Made by a program: the position numbers and the translations under genes. The notes below the pieces were generated by a model. That model did no database searches. It had not been told where the DNA came from and saw only the letters and a program-made list of their open reading frames with translations. Shown here piece after piece: positions 33,394 to 42,229 of a stretch of 64,000 nucleotides of DNA. Origin of the DNA: Clostridium sp. DL-VIII (GTDB lineage: Bacteria; Bacillota; Clostridia; Clostridiales; Clostridiaceae); contig NZ_CM001240.1 in NCBI RefSeq assembly GCF_000230835.1, forward strand, positions 2,550,501 to 2,614,500, in the 5' to 3' direction. Position 1 is the first letter of the stretch. Each line of letters starts with the position of its first letter.

Positions 33394-33450
33394 AAAGGAA
33401 TTCACAATTCTTTAAATGAAGTATTGAAATATGTTTTTATAACTATATAT
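33394..33450 (+). pseudogene. Degenerate partial duplicate of the fic 5' region
   Basis: About 57 bp closely resemble 33682-33738 inside the intact Fic gene (AAAGGAATTCA, then TTTAAATGAAGTATTGAAATA), with base changes and without the following coding sequence. Confidence 0.6.
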
Positions 33451-33633
33451 TAGTAAGTGAAAAGTGGGGAAGGGAATCAAGTTGAAATTGAAAAAGATTA
33501 ATTTAATCAGCTTATAGAAATAAATGGACAATTAATAACAATTTATTAGGGATAAGGAAGAAAAAATAATATTATTAATAAAGAAATAAATGTAAAAAAT
33601 AGTAATTCTCAATTTAAAAAGGGTGGTGTAAAA

Positions 33634-34344
33634 ATGCAAAGCATAGATTATAAAAAATTTCAGCAAGTACTAAAAGAAACTAAAGGAATTCATAATTCCT
33701 TAAATGAAGTATTAAAATATGATTTCATATATCATTCAAATAAAATAGAAGGAAGTACTTTTACAACAGAAGCATTGCAGCTTTTATTTGAAAAAAATAT
33801 AGTCCAAGGAACTCATAAATTAGATGATGTTCAAGAAACAGTAAATTCCTTTTATACATTTGATATGGTAATTGATACTTTAGATAAAAAGCTTACGTTA
33901 GACATGATAAAGGAATGGCATGGAAGTTTAATGTATAGAACTAGCTTATATGATATGGGACTTGCTGGAGTATTTAAAAAATATCAAAATAAAATACTAG
34001 GAGCTGATTTTGAAACATCAAGTCCTTTGGAAGTTGAAGATAAGTTAAATGCCTTGATAAATAATTTTAATTCATTAGGAAAAGTAACAATAGAGGATAT
34101 AGCAATATTTCATCTAGAATTTGAAGTCATTCATCCATTTCAAGATGGCAATGGCAGAATAGGACGATTTATATATTTAAAACAGTTACTAGATAATAGA
34201 TTGGAACTAAAATACATGAACGGTGAATCAGCTGATGAATACAGAAAAGCATTAGGGGCTGCTTCAAAAGATAATATCAAACCATTAACTCAATATATAG
34301 AAAATCAAAAAGATTTTATAGTAGAGAATAAAAACATGTTTTAA
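33634..34344 (+). CDS. Fic-domain protein with N-terminal inhibitory helix (class II)
   Basis: 236 aa. The AMP-transferase signature HPFQDGNGRIGR is at residues 167-178. An inhibitory (S/T)xxxE(G/N) motif, SNKIEG, lies at residues 35-40 before the Fic core, the class II arrangement in which the protein's own helix blocks ATP binding. By family it AMPylates a protein target, usually on Ser, Thr or Tyr. AAGGGTGG lies before the ATG. It sits beside HsdR and SIMPL remnants, a common setting for mobile or defence-associated Fic genes. The target is unknown. Confidence 0.88.
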   Translation: MQSIDYKKFQQVLKETKGIHNSLNEVLKYDFIYHSNKIEGSTFTTEALQLLFEKNIVQGTHKLDDVQETVNSFYTFDMVIDTLDKKLTLDMIKEWHGSLMYRTSLYDMGLAGVFKKYQNKILGADFETSSPLEVEDKLNALINNFNSLGKVTIEDIAIFHLEFEVIHPFQDGNGRIGRFIYLKQLLDNRLELKYMNGESADEYRKALGAASKDNIKPLTQYIENQKDFIVENKNMF

Positions 34345-34387
34345 TAATTAAGAATTAAGAGATGGTCAACAATCTTAAAAGAAAAAG

Positions 34388-34794
34388 ATAAATGCTAAGG
34401 TTGGAACTATAACTTCTGATGAAGAAAGATTTATGAATTGGGGAAGCATTGACAGAATAGATATTGCTAGTCTAGATATACCTCAATATGAGGTAATGCT
34501 TAGAGGGATGTTAGGTAAAGACAGAATTCTAGACATAATAGAAAACTTTATATTATTCCAAGAATCTAATAAATCAGATTGTGATGCTGAAGGAAATAAA
34601 ATTGGAGATAAAAAAACCATAATTAAGATCTTAGCAGGTTATCATTAATATTTTGCAGTAAAAAAAGCAGTTGAAAAAACTAAGATTGCTAGTAGAACAG
34701 AAGGTGATAGAAAGATTGGTGTTGTTTGGCATACTTAAGGGTCTGGTAAGAGTTTTTCAATGGTATTTTATGCGGGTCAGCTTGTTAAAAAATA
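34388..34794 (+). pseudogene. Remnant of a type I restriction enzyme HsdR subunit
   Basis: Fragments in one frame broken by stops: ERFMNWGSIDRIDIASLDIP, LRGMLGKDRILDIIENFILF, GDKKTIIKILAGYH, stop, AVEKTKIASRTEGDRKIGVV, WHT, stop, GSGKSFSMVFYAGQLVKK. This is the region from the nuclease linker to the Walker A motif of HsdR. The N-terminal nuclease and most helicase motifs are gone. Confidence 0.75.
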
Positions 34795-34986
34795 AAAGAA
34801 CTTTTATTAGAAAGATTAGTAGCAGATGCTAAAAATAAAGCATTAATAATATCAAAATCAGCAGGAGTATCACTCGGAGAAATTATTAACATTGATTATA
34901 GTTGGAACGATATTAATGTATATCATAAATATAATGTGAGATGTGATGGCATGGAAGATTACTGCGAATCAGATATAAATCAATAA
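34792..34986 (+). pseudogene. Fragment of a SIMPL-domain (DUF541) protein
   Basis: The reading LLLERLVADAKNKALIISKS, AGVSLGEIINIDYSWND matches the C-terminal part of SIMPL-domain proteins, which are normally secreted or periplasmic. There is no start and the N-terminal domain is missing; the frame begins inside the HsdR remnant. Confidence 0.6.
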
Positions 34987-35001
34987 TCCCCCTTTACAAC
35001 A

Positions 35002-35041
35002 GAACATATGTTCAATATAATATCTATAAGAACGTATGTTT
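35002..35041 (+). promoter_or_regulatory. Two LexA (DinR) boxes before DNA polymerase IV
   Basis: GAACATATGTTC (35002-35013) is a perfect match to the Gram-positive LexA core GAAC-N4-GTTC, and GAACGTATGTTT (35030-35041) differs at the last base. They lie 12-51 bp before the ATG, so SOS control of dinB is predicted. Confidence 0.75.
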
Positions 35042-35052
35042 GGAGTGATTAT

Positions 35053-36309
35053 ATGGTTAATGAGAAAAATAAAATAATTTTTCATATTGATGTGAATTCA
35101 GCATATCTTTCATGGACTGCAGTTAAGCTTTTGCAATATGGAAGTGAGCTTGATATACGAAAGATACCTTCAGTAATTGGTGGTAGCGAAGAAAACAGAC
35201 ATGGGATAATACTTGCAGCTTCAATACCAGCGAAAAAATATGGGATAAAGACTGGAGAGCCAATATATTCAGCAAGGCTTAAATGCAGAGATCTTGTAGT
35301 CTACCCTCCAGATTATAATTGGTATGTAAGGTCAAGCGATGCATTATATAAGCTGCTTAGTGAATATTCTTCTAAAATTCAAAGATACAGTATTGATGAA
35401 TGTTTTATAGATGCTACTCATTTTAAAGAAAATTATAAAAGAATAGCAATGAGAATTAAAATGAGGATAACACAAGAACTTGGTTTTAATTGCAACATTG
35501 GGATTTCAACAAATAAGTTACTTGCAAAAATGGCCAGTGATTTTAAGCCTAAAAATACTATTCATACCTTATTTAAAGAAGAAATACCACTTAAAATGTG
35601 GGATTTACCAGTTGAAGATTTATTCATGGTAGGAAGGGCAAGTGCAGCTAAGCTTAAGAAATTAAATATTAATACAATAGGTGAGCTGGCTCATAGCGAT
35701 GTGAACCTTTTAATAAATAAACTACATTCTCATGGAAAGCTTATTTATGAATATGCTAATGGAATTGATAATTCAGAAATAAGAGAATCTAATTATTTAG
35801 AAGTTAAGGGAATAGGAAATTCAACTACAATTTCTTATGATGTTGAAACTATGGAAGAAGCTTTTAAAATATTATTGTCCCTTACAGAAAGTGTTGCTAT
35901 GAGGCTTAGGGAAAGTAACAGTCTTTGCGGCTTGGTAGTTGTAAGCGTTAAGACTAATCAATTTGCTTATTATTCTCATCAAAAGCCATTAAAGAGTAAT
36001 ACTGATTCAACAAATGTAATCTTTGAGGGAATAAAAGAAGCCTTTAAAGAAGTTTGGAAAGGTGAAAAAATAAGGCAGCTAGGAGTAAGAGTTACAAAAC
36101 TTTGTGCTAACTCATATGTTCAGGAAACTTTATTTGATTTCGAAAAAAATGAAAAACAGAGGAAATTGGATAAGACTTTAGATGCTTTAAGAAACAAATA
36201 TGGAAAGGAAGCTGTTATGAGATCAACCTTCTTACATTCAGGAGTAAAACCACTAAATGGTGGAACAGGTTCAGATGAATATTATCCAATGATGAGCAGC
36301 ATATTGTAA
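35053..36309 (+). CDS. dinB: DNA polymerase IV (Y-family)
   Basis: 418 aa translesion polymerase. Catalytic carboxylates are in IIFHIDVNSAYLSW (palm strand 1) and QRYSIDECFIDAT; the helix-hairpin-helix region reads DLFMVGRASAAKLKKLNINT, and the little-finger domain occupies about 245-360. The C-terminus carries QETLFDFEKNEKQRKL, a plausible beta-clamp contact. ATG 35053 follows GGAG at 7 nt; the frame opens earlier within the LexA boxes. The next gene starts 14 bp downstream. Confidence 0.93.
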   Translation: MVNEKNKIIFHIDVNSAYLSWTAVKLLQYGSELDIRKIPSVIGGSEENRHGIILAASIPAKKYGIKTGEPIYSARLKCRDLVVYPPDYNWYVRSSDALYKLLSEYSSKIQRYSIDECFIDATHFKENYKRIAMRIKMRITQELGFNCNIGISTNKLLAKMASDFKPKNTIHTLFKEEIPLKMWDLPVEDLFMVGRASAAKLKKLNINTIGELAHSDVNLLINKLHSHGKLIYEYANGIDNSEIRESNYLEVKGIGNSTTISYDVETMEEAFKILLSLTESVAMRLRESNSLCGLVVVSVKTNQFAYYSHQKPLKSNTDSTNVIFEGIKEAFKEVWKGEKIRQLGVRVTKLCANSYVQETLFDFEKNEKQRKLDKTLDALRNKYGKEAVMRSTFLHSGVKPLNGGTGSDEYYPMMSSIL

Positions 36310-36323
36310 GGGAAGTGCAGAAA

Positions 36324-36584
36324 ATGAAGGTTATTTCTAAGAAAATAGAAATGATAGCTTACTTTAAGAAAGATGGAAAAATAAACCCCATAAGATTTAG
36401 AATTGAAGAAGAAAACAAATGTGAAGTTATAAAAATAGGAAAGCTTATAAGTACAGATATGGAAAAGCTATGTGGCAATAAGATGTGGGTGTTTACTTGC
36501 AGTGCTGTTATTGGGGAGGTTGAGAAGGTATTCGAGCTTAAATATGATGTGGAAGGCTGCAGCTGGCTCCTTTATAAGATTTAA
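36324..36584 (+). CDS. Small hypothetical protein cotranscribed with dinB
   Basis: 86 aa, beta-rich (IEMIAYFKKDGKINPIRFRI, EVIKIGKLIS, MWVFTCSAVIGEVEKVFELK). Starts 14 bp after dinB behind GGGAAG, so it should be part of the SOS transcript. Family not recognised; it could be a small accessory factor of the polymerase. Confidence 0.65.
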   Translation: MKVISKKIEMIAYFKKDGKINPIRFRIEEENKCEVIKIGKLISTDMEKLCGNKMWVFTCSAVIGEVEKVFELKYDVEGCSWLLYKI

Positions 36585-37087
36585 TAAATGGAATATGCAA
36601 AATATTGCTTATAATATGGTAAATTAATATAAAGTTTGTAAAAAATGAAGTATAATGAAGATAGAATATTTGGAGATAAGTGTTCTATCTTTTTATATTT
36701 TATAGGTTAATTTGAAATGATGATTATGTCTATAATAGTAAGTCTATGTTCTAGAAGAAATGCTTAACTTCTGAATAAAGTTTAGGATAATGAAAGGTCA
36801 AGTTTACCATAAGTAACGGCCTATTTTTTTAAGAATAAGCTGAATCTAATAAAAGTTTGAATATTATTCTAGATTTGTTTCAACATATAAAACATATGGA
36901 GACTTCTTATAACTAGTTAAAAAAATCAACGTTTAGGGAAATTTAGAATTGATATGTCAACAATTTTACAAACAATCTGCTACCAATGAACAGTATTGGT
37001 AGCAGATCATTTATTTCTACTAAGATTTTAAAATATACTTAAATTTGTATCTAACAAATTCGACACTATAAATGCCTATTTTACCCT
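36585..37087. other. Intergenic stretch with one terminator
   Basis: Apart from the hairpin at 36976-37006 I see no gene, RNA or site I would defend in these 500 bp. Confidence 0.4.
36976..37006. terminator. 12-bp hairpin downstream of the SDR gene
   Basis: TCTGCTACCAAT and ATTGGTAGCAGA around loop GAACAGT. T-rich sequence follows on the minus strand (TTGTTTG) and partly on the plus strand. Most likely terminates the minus-strand SDR gene. Confidence 0.6.
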
Positions 37088-37930
37088 CTATTCATTAGCA
37101 GGGAAATCAGTAGAAAAGGCAAGTTCTTTTTGTGCTTCAAGTTCTTCAAGACGATTTGAAAGTGATTGATGTATCGTATTATAAGCTCCGCCGCCAAGAG
37201 CAATTCTTATTGGTGCTGGCTTTTGATCGGCACTGTCAATCATGATTTTTACCATTTTAGCAGGATCACCAATAGGAACTATTGAGGTATCTTCAAAACC
37301 GCGTCTTGCATTATGTGCTTGGGAAATCGAGTAAGCCTCTAACTTTTCACCCAATACTACACTATGATGTGTAAAATTTGTACGTGCTCCGCTTGGCTCT
37401 ACTATTGTAAGACTGATGTTAAAAGGAGCGATTTCCTGTCTTACGGCTTCGCAGAATCCTTCAATTCCCCATTTAGTTGCATGGTAGAGTGATCCTCCAG
37501 AGAATGCAGTTTGGCCTGCTGATGATGAGAGCTGAATTATATGCCCTTCTCCTTGAGCACGTAGATGTGGTAATGAAGCTCTAATCAAATGGATAGATCC
37601 AAGGAGATTTGTGTTAATCTGATGAGTAATTTGCTCAATAGTTAATTCTTCCGCTGCACCAATAAGCCCATAACCAGCGTTGCTTACAATAACATCAATT
37701 TTTCCAAGTTCGTTGAAGGTTTGATCGACAACCTTATAAATTGCGTTGGTGTCTGTAACGTCAAGATGATACACTCTAAGAAGAGTACCGTATTTTTCCT
37801 TAAGGTCTTCTACTGAATTCATATTGCGTACAGTACCAGCAACTTTATCGCCCCTCTCAAGGAGTTGTTCAGTCATATGTCGTCCGAATCCACTGTTAAT
37901 ACCAGTTATAAACCAAGTTCTTTGTTCCAT
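37088..37930 (-). CDS. Short-chain dehydrogenase/reductase
   Basis: 280 aa classical SDR. The cofactor motif FITGINSGFGRHMTEQLLER, NAGYGLIGAAEE, catalytic Ser in IIQLSSSAGQTAFSGG, and YHATKWG (YxxxK) are all present. AGAGGT lies before the ATG. It is divergent from an AraC-type regulator with which it forms a unit paralogous in design to the AraC/aldo-keto reductase pair at 15861-18102. Substrate unknown. Confidence 0.92.
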   Translation of the reverse strand: MEQRTWFITGINSGFGRHMTEQLLERGDKVAGTVRNMNSVEDLKEKYGTLLRVYHLDVTDTNAIYKVVDQTFNELGKIDVIVSNAGYGLIGAAEELTIEQITHQINTNLLGSIHLIRASLPHLRAQGEGHIIQLSSSAGQTAFSGGSLYHATKWGIEGFCEAVRQEIAPFNISLTIVEPSGARTNFTHHSVVLGEKLEAYSISQAHNARRGFEDTSIVPIGDPAKMVKIMIDSADQKPAPIRIALGGGAYNTIHQSLSNRLEELEAQKELAFSTDFPANE

Positions 37931-38038
37931 TTCTTTATACCTCTCTTTTATTAAAATTTAATAGTTTAGACATCAAGTTTGACTAACCATATTATCACAT
38001 GAAAAATAAAAACATAATATAACGATAGTGTTTAAAAC

Positions 38039-38055
38039 TTGCCTAATTCTGCAAA
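38039..38055. promoter_or_regulatory. Candidate AraC half-sites between the SDR and AraC genes
   Basis: TTGCCTAA followed by TTCTGCAAA; the complement contains TTAGGCAA and TGCAGAA, the same words as at 16938-16960. Confidence 0.4.
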
Positions 38056-38207
38056 GTATCAATTCAATGAATTGATTAAAAACAAGTTGATTTTTAATAT
38101 AGTATTTACTATAGTTTTAAGAAATATTATCATTGAGTTAAAGAAATGAAGTAAGATGTGGAGGTTATCAGCAGATTGTTTAAGAATAAAGGCTAGGTGA
38201 GAAATAA

Positions 38208-39185
38208 ATGTTAGAACAAAAAGAAAATTTAAATAAAGAAGCATTATTTGAAGAAAGTAACTTTATTAAGCAAAAGACATTGAATACCATAATTGGAATG
38301 ACAGAGAGAATAGCTAAAATTGATGGAAATACCAAAACAATAATTCCATTTTTATCAGTTACTAGGCACAGTCATGAAATTCCTATAACTCCAGGAGTTA
38401 TGAATCCAGCATTTAGTATTATTCTTCAAGGAAGAAAGGAGTTTCATTTCGGAGAGGAGACTATACATTTTAATACAGGTGATTTCGCAGCGTCTATTAT
38501 TGATATTCCTGTATCCGTGCAAGTGATAGGAGCATCAAAAGAGTTGCCCTGTATTAGTATGCGTATTGATTTTACTACAAGTGAAATTGCTTCTGTGGTC
38601 ATGGATGCTCATATTGAATTTGACATAAAGAATAAGAATCTTTATTTAGGGGCATTTGTAGGGAAATCAGATGAGGAACTGTTAGATTTATTTATTAGAC
38701 TTTTGAAGCTAATAGATAGACCTAAAGATGCTTACTTTTTATCGGAGCTTATTAAGCGTGAAATGATTTATCATCTATTGACAGGAGAGTATGGATACTT
38801 GTTTCTTCAACAGTTACTTGCTGACCAGCAGGCAGATGGAATCGGTAAAGCTATAGAATGGATCAAGGAAAATTATACCCGTTCTTTTACGGTGGAAGAG
38901 CTAGCAAAATCAAATAATATGAGTGTATCAGGACTACATCATAAGTTCAAAGCTGTAACTGCCATGGGTCCATTACAATATCAGAAAGAGCTTCGTCTTC
39001 ATGAAGCAAGACGCCTCATGCTAAGTGGTTCTATGGATGTTACTACTGCAGCCATGGAAGTTGGTTATGAAAGTTCATCGCAGTTTACCAGAGAATATAA
39101 GCGGTTATTTGGACAGCCGCCACTAAAACATATAAGAGCTTTGCGAAAAAGTTTTGAAAATGGTGAATTTGAAAATGGTATATAA
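38208..39185 (+). CDS. AraC-family transcriptional regulator
   Basis: 325 aa. N-terminal AraC-type cupin domain (TRHSHEIPITPGVMNPAFSI, GDFAASIIDIPVSVQVIGAS) and C-terminal double helix-turn-helix (FTVEELAKSNNMSVSGLHHK, then DVTTAAMEVGYESSSQFTRE). It is a clear paralog of the regulator at 15861-16835, sharing long stretches such as MGPLQYQK and MDVTTAA. It is divergent from the SDR gene it probably controls. Ribosome binding site is weak (TAGGTGAG). Confidence 0.9.
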   Translation: MLEQKENLNKEALFEESNFIKQKTLNTIIGMTERIAKIDGNTKTIIPFLSVTRHSHEIPITPGVMNPAFSIILQGRKEFHFGEETIHFNTGDFAASIIDIPVSVQVIGASKELPCISMRIDFTTSEIASVVMDAHIEFDIKNKNLYLGAFVGKSDEELLDLFIRLLKLIDRPKDAYFLSELIKREMIYHLLTGEYGYLFLQQLLADQQADGIGKAIEWIKENYTRSFTVEELAKSNNMSVSGLHHKFKAVTAMGPLQYQKELRLHEARRLMLSGSMDVTTAAMEVGYESSSQFTREYKRLFGQPPLKHIRALRKSFENGEFENGI

Positions 39186-39300
39186 GGTGTCTCCTTTATT
39201 ATGATAATAGTTGTGAAGTAATTAGTATAGTATTTTGAAAATATGTTGTGAGGATTAATTGAAAGATAAACTATAATTTAGAGGATAGATTTAAAATAAA

Positions 39301-39330
39301 AAAATAGAACAGCATTTGTTCTATTTTTTT
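39301..39330. terminator. Intrinsic terminator
   Basis: AAAATAGAACA and TGTTCTATTTT around loop GCATT, followed by more T. It lies between convergent genes. Confidence 0.8.
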
Positions 39331-39402
39331 ATTTTCTTATATGATTATCCTATAATAGGGTTTATCTATATTCTATGATTTTATTTGAGAATTTTATCAG
39401 CT

Positions 39403-40032
39403 TTATATCTTTTTTCTGCATTTTATCATTAAAAAGTTTACTGGAGGTTTATCTGGATTATCCTTATCTATGTCATCAATCTCTACAAAATCTACAAGCC
39501 CATAATTTCCAAACTCTTTCTCTATTGACTTAGAATTATAGAAAAACAGTTTTACCCCATATGTTGTTTCATAATAATTTTCAGCAAGCTTCGTGCCATT
39601 ACCATACATTGGAGCTTTTTCTGAAACAGCCGTAAAAATCATATATCCACCTGGTTTTAAATGGTTATAGCAATCATTAATAAACTTTTTTCTTTCATCT
39701 TCATTTAACAAATGAATAAGCGCAAAGCTAGCGACACCATCATAGAGCTTATTTTCAAAAGGTATATCTGATACTGATCCATGATAAATTTTATTATTAA
39801 TTCCATTTTGCCTTGCTATATTAATTGCTGTTTGAGAAATTTCGATTCCTGTAACTTCAATGTTATTATCAATAAATGGTTTTATATTTCTTCCATATCC
39901 AACACCTGGTATTAAGATATCCTTTAGATTATTTTCAGCAAAGTAATCTGCTACTATAATTGCAGTGCTTGATGGCTCAAATCCCCACATTGCTTGTTTT
40001 TCTGCAAAACTTTTTTCCCAAAATTCTGACAT
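39403..40032 (-). CDS. Class I SAM-dependent methyltransferase
   Basis: 209 aa. Motif I DILIPGVGYGRNIKPFIDNN, motif II EVTGIEISQTAI, then YDGVASFALIHLLNEDERKK and LKPGGYMIFTAVSE. The N-terminal FWEKSFAEKQAMWGFEPSST is typical of a clostridial family sometimes compared with tellurite-resistance or thiopurine methyltransferases. AAAGGAG precedes the ATG. Methyl acceptor unknown. Confidence 0.85.
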   Translation of the reverse strand: MSEFWEKSFAEKQAMWGFEPSSTAIIVADYFAENNLKDILIPGVGYGRNIKPFIDNNIEVTGIEISQTAINIARQNGINNKIYHGSVSDIPFENKLYDGVASFALIHLLNEDERKKFINDCYNHLKPGGYMIFTAVSEKAPMYGNGTKLAENYYETTYGVKLFFYNSKSIEKEFGNYGLVDFVEIDDIDKDNPDKPPVNFLMIKCRKKI

Positions 40033-40208
40033 ATAAACATCTCCTTTATAATTTTATTATTAGCATACATCATATTTTAGATTAAACATTAGTAATAAAC
40101 TATTTATAACAAAAATATAATTATTTCAATCAATTATATTACAGAGTGTATTTATCTATAATATACCTATCCATACTTTTAGTCAATACTTATTAACGAA
40201 ATAGCATT

Positions 40209-40336
40209 ATCTGAATGAGTTTATATACTGTCATGGTGAGGGTTTTACTGGTGTCTCATATAATGAGCATTACAAACCATTATGGGAAGAGTTAACTAAA
40301 AAGTTATTCTTATTTCAGTTCAATAAAGTTTATTAA
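40209..40336 (+). pseudogene. Unidentified gene fragment
   Basis: A 42-codon open reading (FIYCHGEGFTGVSYNEHYKP) without start or ribosome binding site, running into the iteron region. It looks like a real protein C-terminus but I do not recognise it. Confidence 0.25.
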
Positions 40337-40370
40337 AGTTCAATAAAATACAACAAAATACAATAAAGTA
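40311..40370 (+). repeat. Six tandem 10-bp direct repeats upstream of a promoter
   Basis: From 40321 to 40370 five decamers fit YAWYAAARTW (for example CAATAAAGTT and CAACAAAATA), all in the same orientation with no gap. A weaker sixth unit (TATTTCAGTT) precedes them. They end 1 bp before the -35 TTGACG. The 10-bp period puts every unit on one face of the helix. Confidence 0.8.
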
Positions 40371-40371
40371 C

Positions 40372-40400
40372 TTGACGCGGGCAAAAATAATTATTATAAT
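40372..40400 (+). promoter_or_regulatory. Promoter of the HTH-led operon
   Basis: TTGACG and TATAAT separated by exactly 17 bp, abutting the decamer array. Confidence 0.8.
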
Positions 40401-40436
40401 TTGACCATAGACTAATTTTGAAAGGGTAGATTTTTT

Positions 40437-40925
40437 ATGGAGAATCAATTTTATACAATAGATAAAGTAGCAGAAATATTAGGTATGCATCACAAAACTA
40501 TTAGAAAGTTTATAACAGAAGGTAAGCTTGCTGCAAGTAAAGTAGGGAAGCAATGGAGAATTTCAGGTAATGATTTAAGTCTTTTTATGGAAAAGAATAA
40601 TGTTAATATAAATGATAAAAATATTAAAGAAGAATCAAGTATTGATTTTCTTACTAATGAAGAAGTTAAAGAAACTGAAAAGCAAAAAATAAATGTATCT
40701 ACTGTTGCAGATATAAATGATGTAGATAAAGAAGAATATTTTAGAATATCAAATACTCTTATAGCAGTAATGAATTGTAAAGATCCTAAAATGGGCAAAT
40801 CAACAATTAATATGAAATATGATGAAAAAGAAAACAGGCTAAGGGTTTTATTATGGGGGAATGTAAGCTTCATTGAAGAAATGCTAAACTCCATTTCTAT
40901 GCTTGTGGAACAAAAAGATTTATAA
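40437..40925 (+). CDS. Excisionase/BldC-type HTH protein with unknown C-terminal domain
   Basis: 162 aa. Residues 5-52 are a MerR-like winged helix of the excisionase/BldC group (FYTIDKVAEILGMHHKTIRK, then GKLAASKVGKQWRISGNDL). A polar linker (about 55-98) joins a C-terminal domain (DKEEYFRISNTLIAVMNCKD, LRVLLWGNVSFIEEMLNSIS) that I do not recognise. The ribosome binding site is a modest AAAGGG. The gene is first in an operon and lies behind tandem 10-bp repeats. BldC-like proteins bind direct repeats as head-to-tail multimers, so autoregulation is likely but inferred. Confidence 0.75.
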   Translation: MENQFYTIDKVAEILGMHHKTIRKFITEGKLAASKVGKQWRISGNDLSLFMEKNNVNINDKNIKEESSIDFLTNEEVKETEKQKINVSTVADINDVDKEEYFRISNTLIAVMNCKDPKMGKSTINMKYDEKENRLRVLLWGNVSFIEEMLNSISMLVEQKDL

Positions 40926-40939
40926 GGAGAGTGAATGTT

Positions 40940-41302
40940 TTGAATTATAGAGTAGTACATAAAAATAATATGAAATATATTGAATTTGCTTCTGAAGCAT
41001 GGAAACTTTCTTCAGAGCAAGATGTGGTGGATTGTATATCTATTTGTATGGAAAATGACATTTTTACAATTATGTTTCCTTCAAATGTCTTATCAGAAGA
41101 TTTTTTTAATCTTAAGACAAGACTTGCAGGTATCGCATTACAAAAATTTATAAACTATCATGTAAAAGTTACAGTTATTATAGAAGATGAAGAAAAACTT
41201 AATGATAGATTTAAAGAAATGATCATGGAATCTAACAAAGGAAACCATTTTAGAACCTTTAAGAATATTGAAGAGGCAGAAATTTGGATTTCTAAATTAT
41301 GA
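40940..41302 (+). CDS. DUF4180-like protein
   Basis: 120 aa from a TTG start (AAGGAG 10 nt upstream; the GTG at 40931 is too close). The C-terminal RFKEMIMESNKGNHFRTFKN, IEEAEIWISKL pattern fits DUF4180 (SpoIIAA-like or similar small alpha/beta proteins), and the N-terminal EAWKLSSEQDVVDCISICME segment agrees. It starts 14 bp after the HTH gene and overlaps the frame of the next gene's leader. Function unknown. Confidence 0.7.
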   Translation: MNYRVVHKNNMKYIEFASEAWKLSSEQDVVDCISICMENDIFTIMFPSNVLSEDFFNLKTRLAGIALQKFINYHVKVTVIIEDEEKLNDRFKEMIMESNKGNHFRTFKNIEEAEIWISKL

Positions 41303-41319
41303 TATTAGGAGAAATAGAG

Positions 41320-42165
41320 ATGAAAACAAATAGTGTATTTAAAACAGAAGAAGGAAAAAATGTGGTTATAAAATTTTATGATGAACTTCTTCAAAAATTG
41401 GCACTATCATATGAAAAATTTTATGTGGATACAAAGTATGGAAAGACCTTTATTATAGCTAGCGGTGAAAAAAGTGATCCACCTCTTATATTATTACATG
41501 GAAGCGGTATGAATTCTGTAATGTGGCTAAGAGATATAAAGAAGTATTCTAAAACTTATAGAGTGTATGCTGTAGATATGTTAGGTGAGCCTGGAAAAAG
41601 TGATGAAAACCGTCCTTCATTAAGTGACTCTTCTTATGCAGAATGGCTTAAGGAGGTTTTTGAAAAGCTATCAATAGAAAGAGCCAATGTTATAGGAATC
41701 TCCTTAGGAGCATGGCTGGCAATAAAGTTTTCGGTAAATTATCCAGAAATGGTAGCTAAACTTGTATTGCTTTGTCCATCTGGGGTAGGACCACAAAAGA
41801 CATCTTTTATTTTTAAAGCTATATTTTATGGTGTTCTAGGAGAAAAAGGCATAGATAAGTTATATTACAAAGTGAATGGCAATCAGCCTATACCAGAAGA
41901 AATGTTAAAATATCAAAAGCTTATAGGAAAGAACTTCAATTATAGGAGAGAAACCATTCCTATATTTTCTGATGATGAATTAAAGCTGTTAACTATGCCA
42001 ACAGTGTTATTTGTAGGAGCAAAGGATATAATGTTACATTCAGACAAGACTGCAAGGCGTTTAGGCAATTTACTTCCACATGCACAAATAAATATTTTAC
42101 CTGAGGCTGGACATTCAAATGTTAATAATCCAGATAAGATAATAGAATGGATGAACTTACAATGA
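41320..42165 (+). CDS. Alpha/beta hydrolase
   Basis: 281 aa alpha/beta hydrolase fold. Oxyanion motif LLHGSGMNSVMW, nucleophile elbow NVIGISLGAWLAIKF, acidic residue region VLFVGAKDIMLHSDKT and catalytic His in LPEAGHSNVNNPD. ATG 41320 follows TTAGGAG; the frame opens at 41299. Cytoplasmic; substrate unknown. Third gene of the HTH-led operon. Confidence 0.87.
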   Translation: MKTNSVFKTEEGKNVVIKFYDELLQKLALSYEKFYVDTKYGKTFIIASGEKSDPPLILLHGSGMNSVMWLRDIKKYSKTYRVYAVDMLGEPGKSDENRPSLSDSSYAEWLKEVFEKLSIERANVIGISLGAWLAIKFSVNYPEMVAKLVLLCPSGVGPQKTSFIFKAIFYGVLGEKGIDKLYYKVNGNQPIPEEMLKYQKLIGKNFNYRRETIPIFSDDELKLLTMPTVLFVGAKDIMLHSDKTARRLGNLLPHAQINILPEAGHSNVNNPDKIIEWMNLQ

Positions 42166-42229
42166 TATAATTCAATATTAAAGGCAATGCTTTTAGAAGA
42201 AGGCATTTTAATAATAGGAGGTATTAACT

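Noticed and set aside
40311..40370. Decamer repeats as a microsatellite without function
   Set aside because: Position 1 bp before a perfect promoter and the presence of a direct-repeat-binding-type HTH gene make a regulatory role more likely; kept as a finding.
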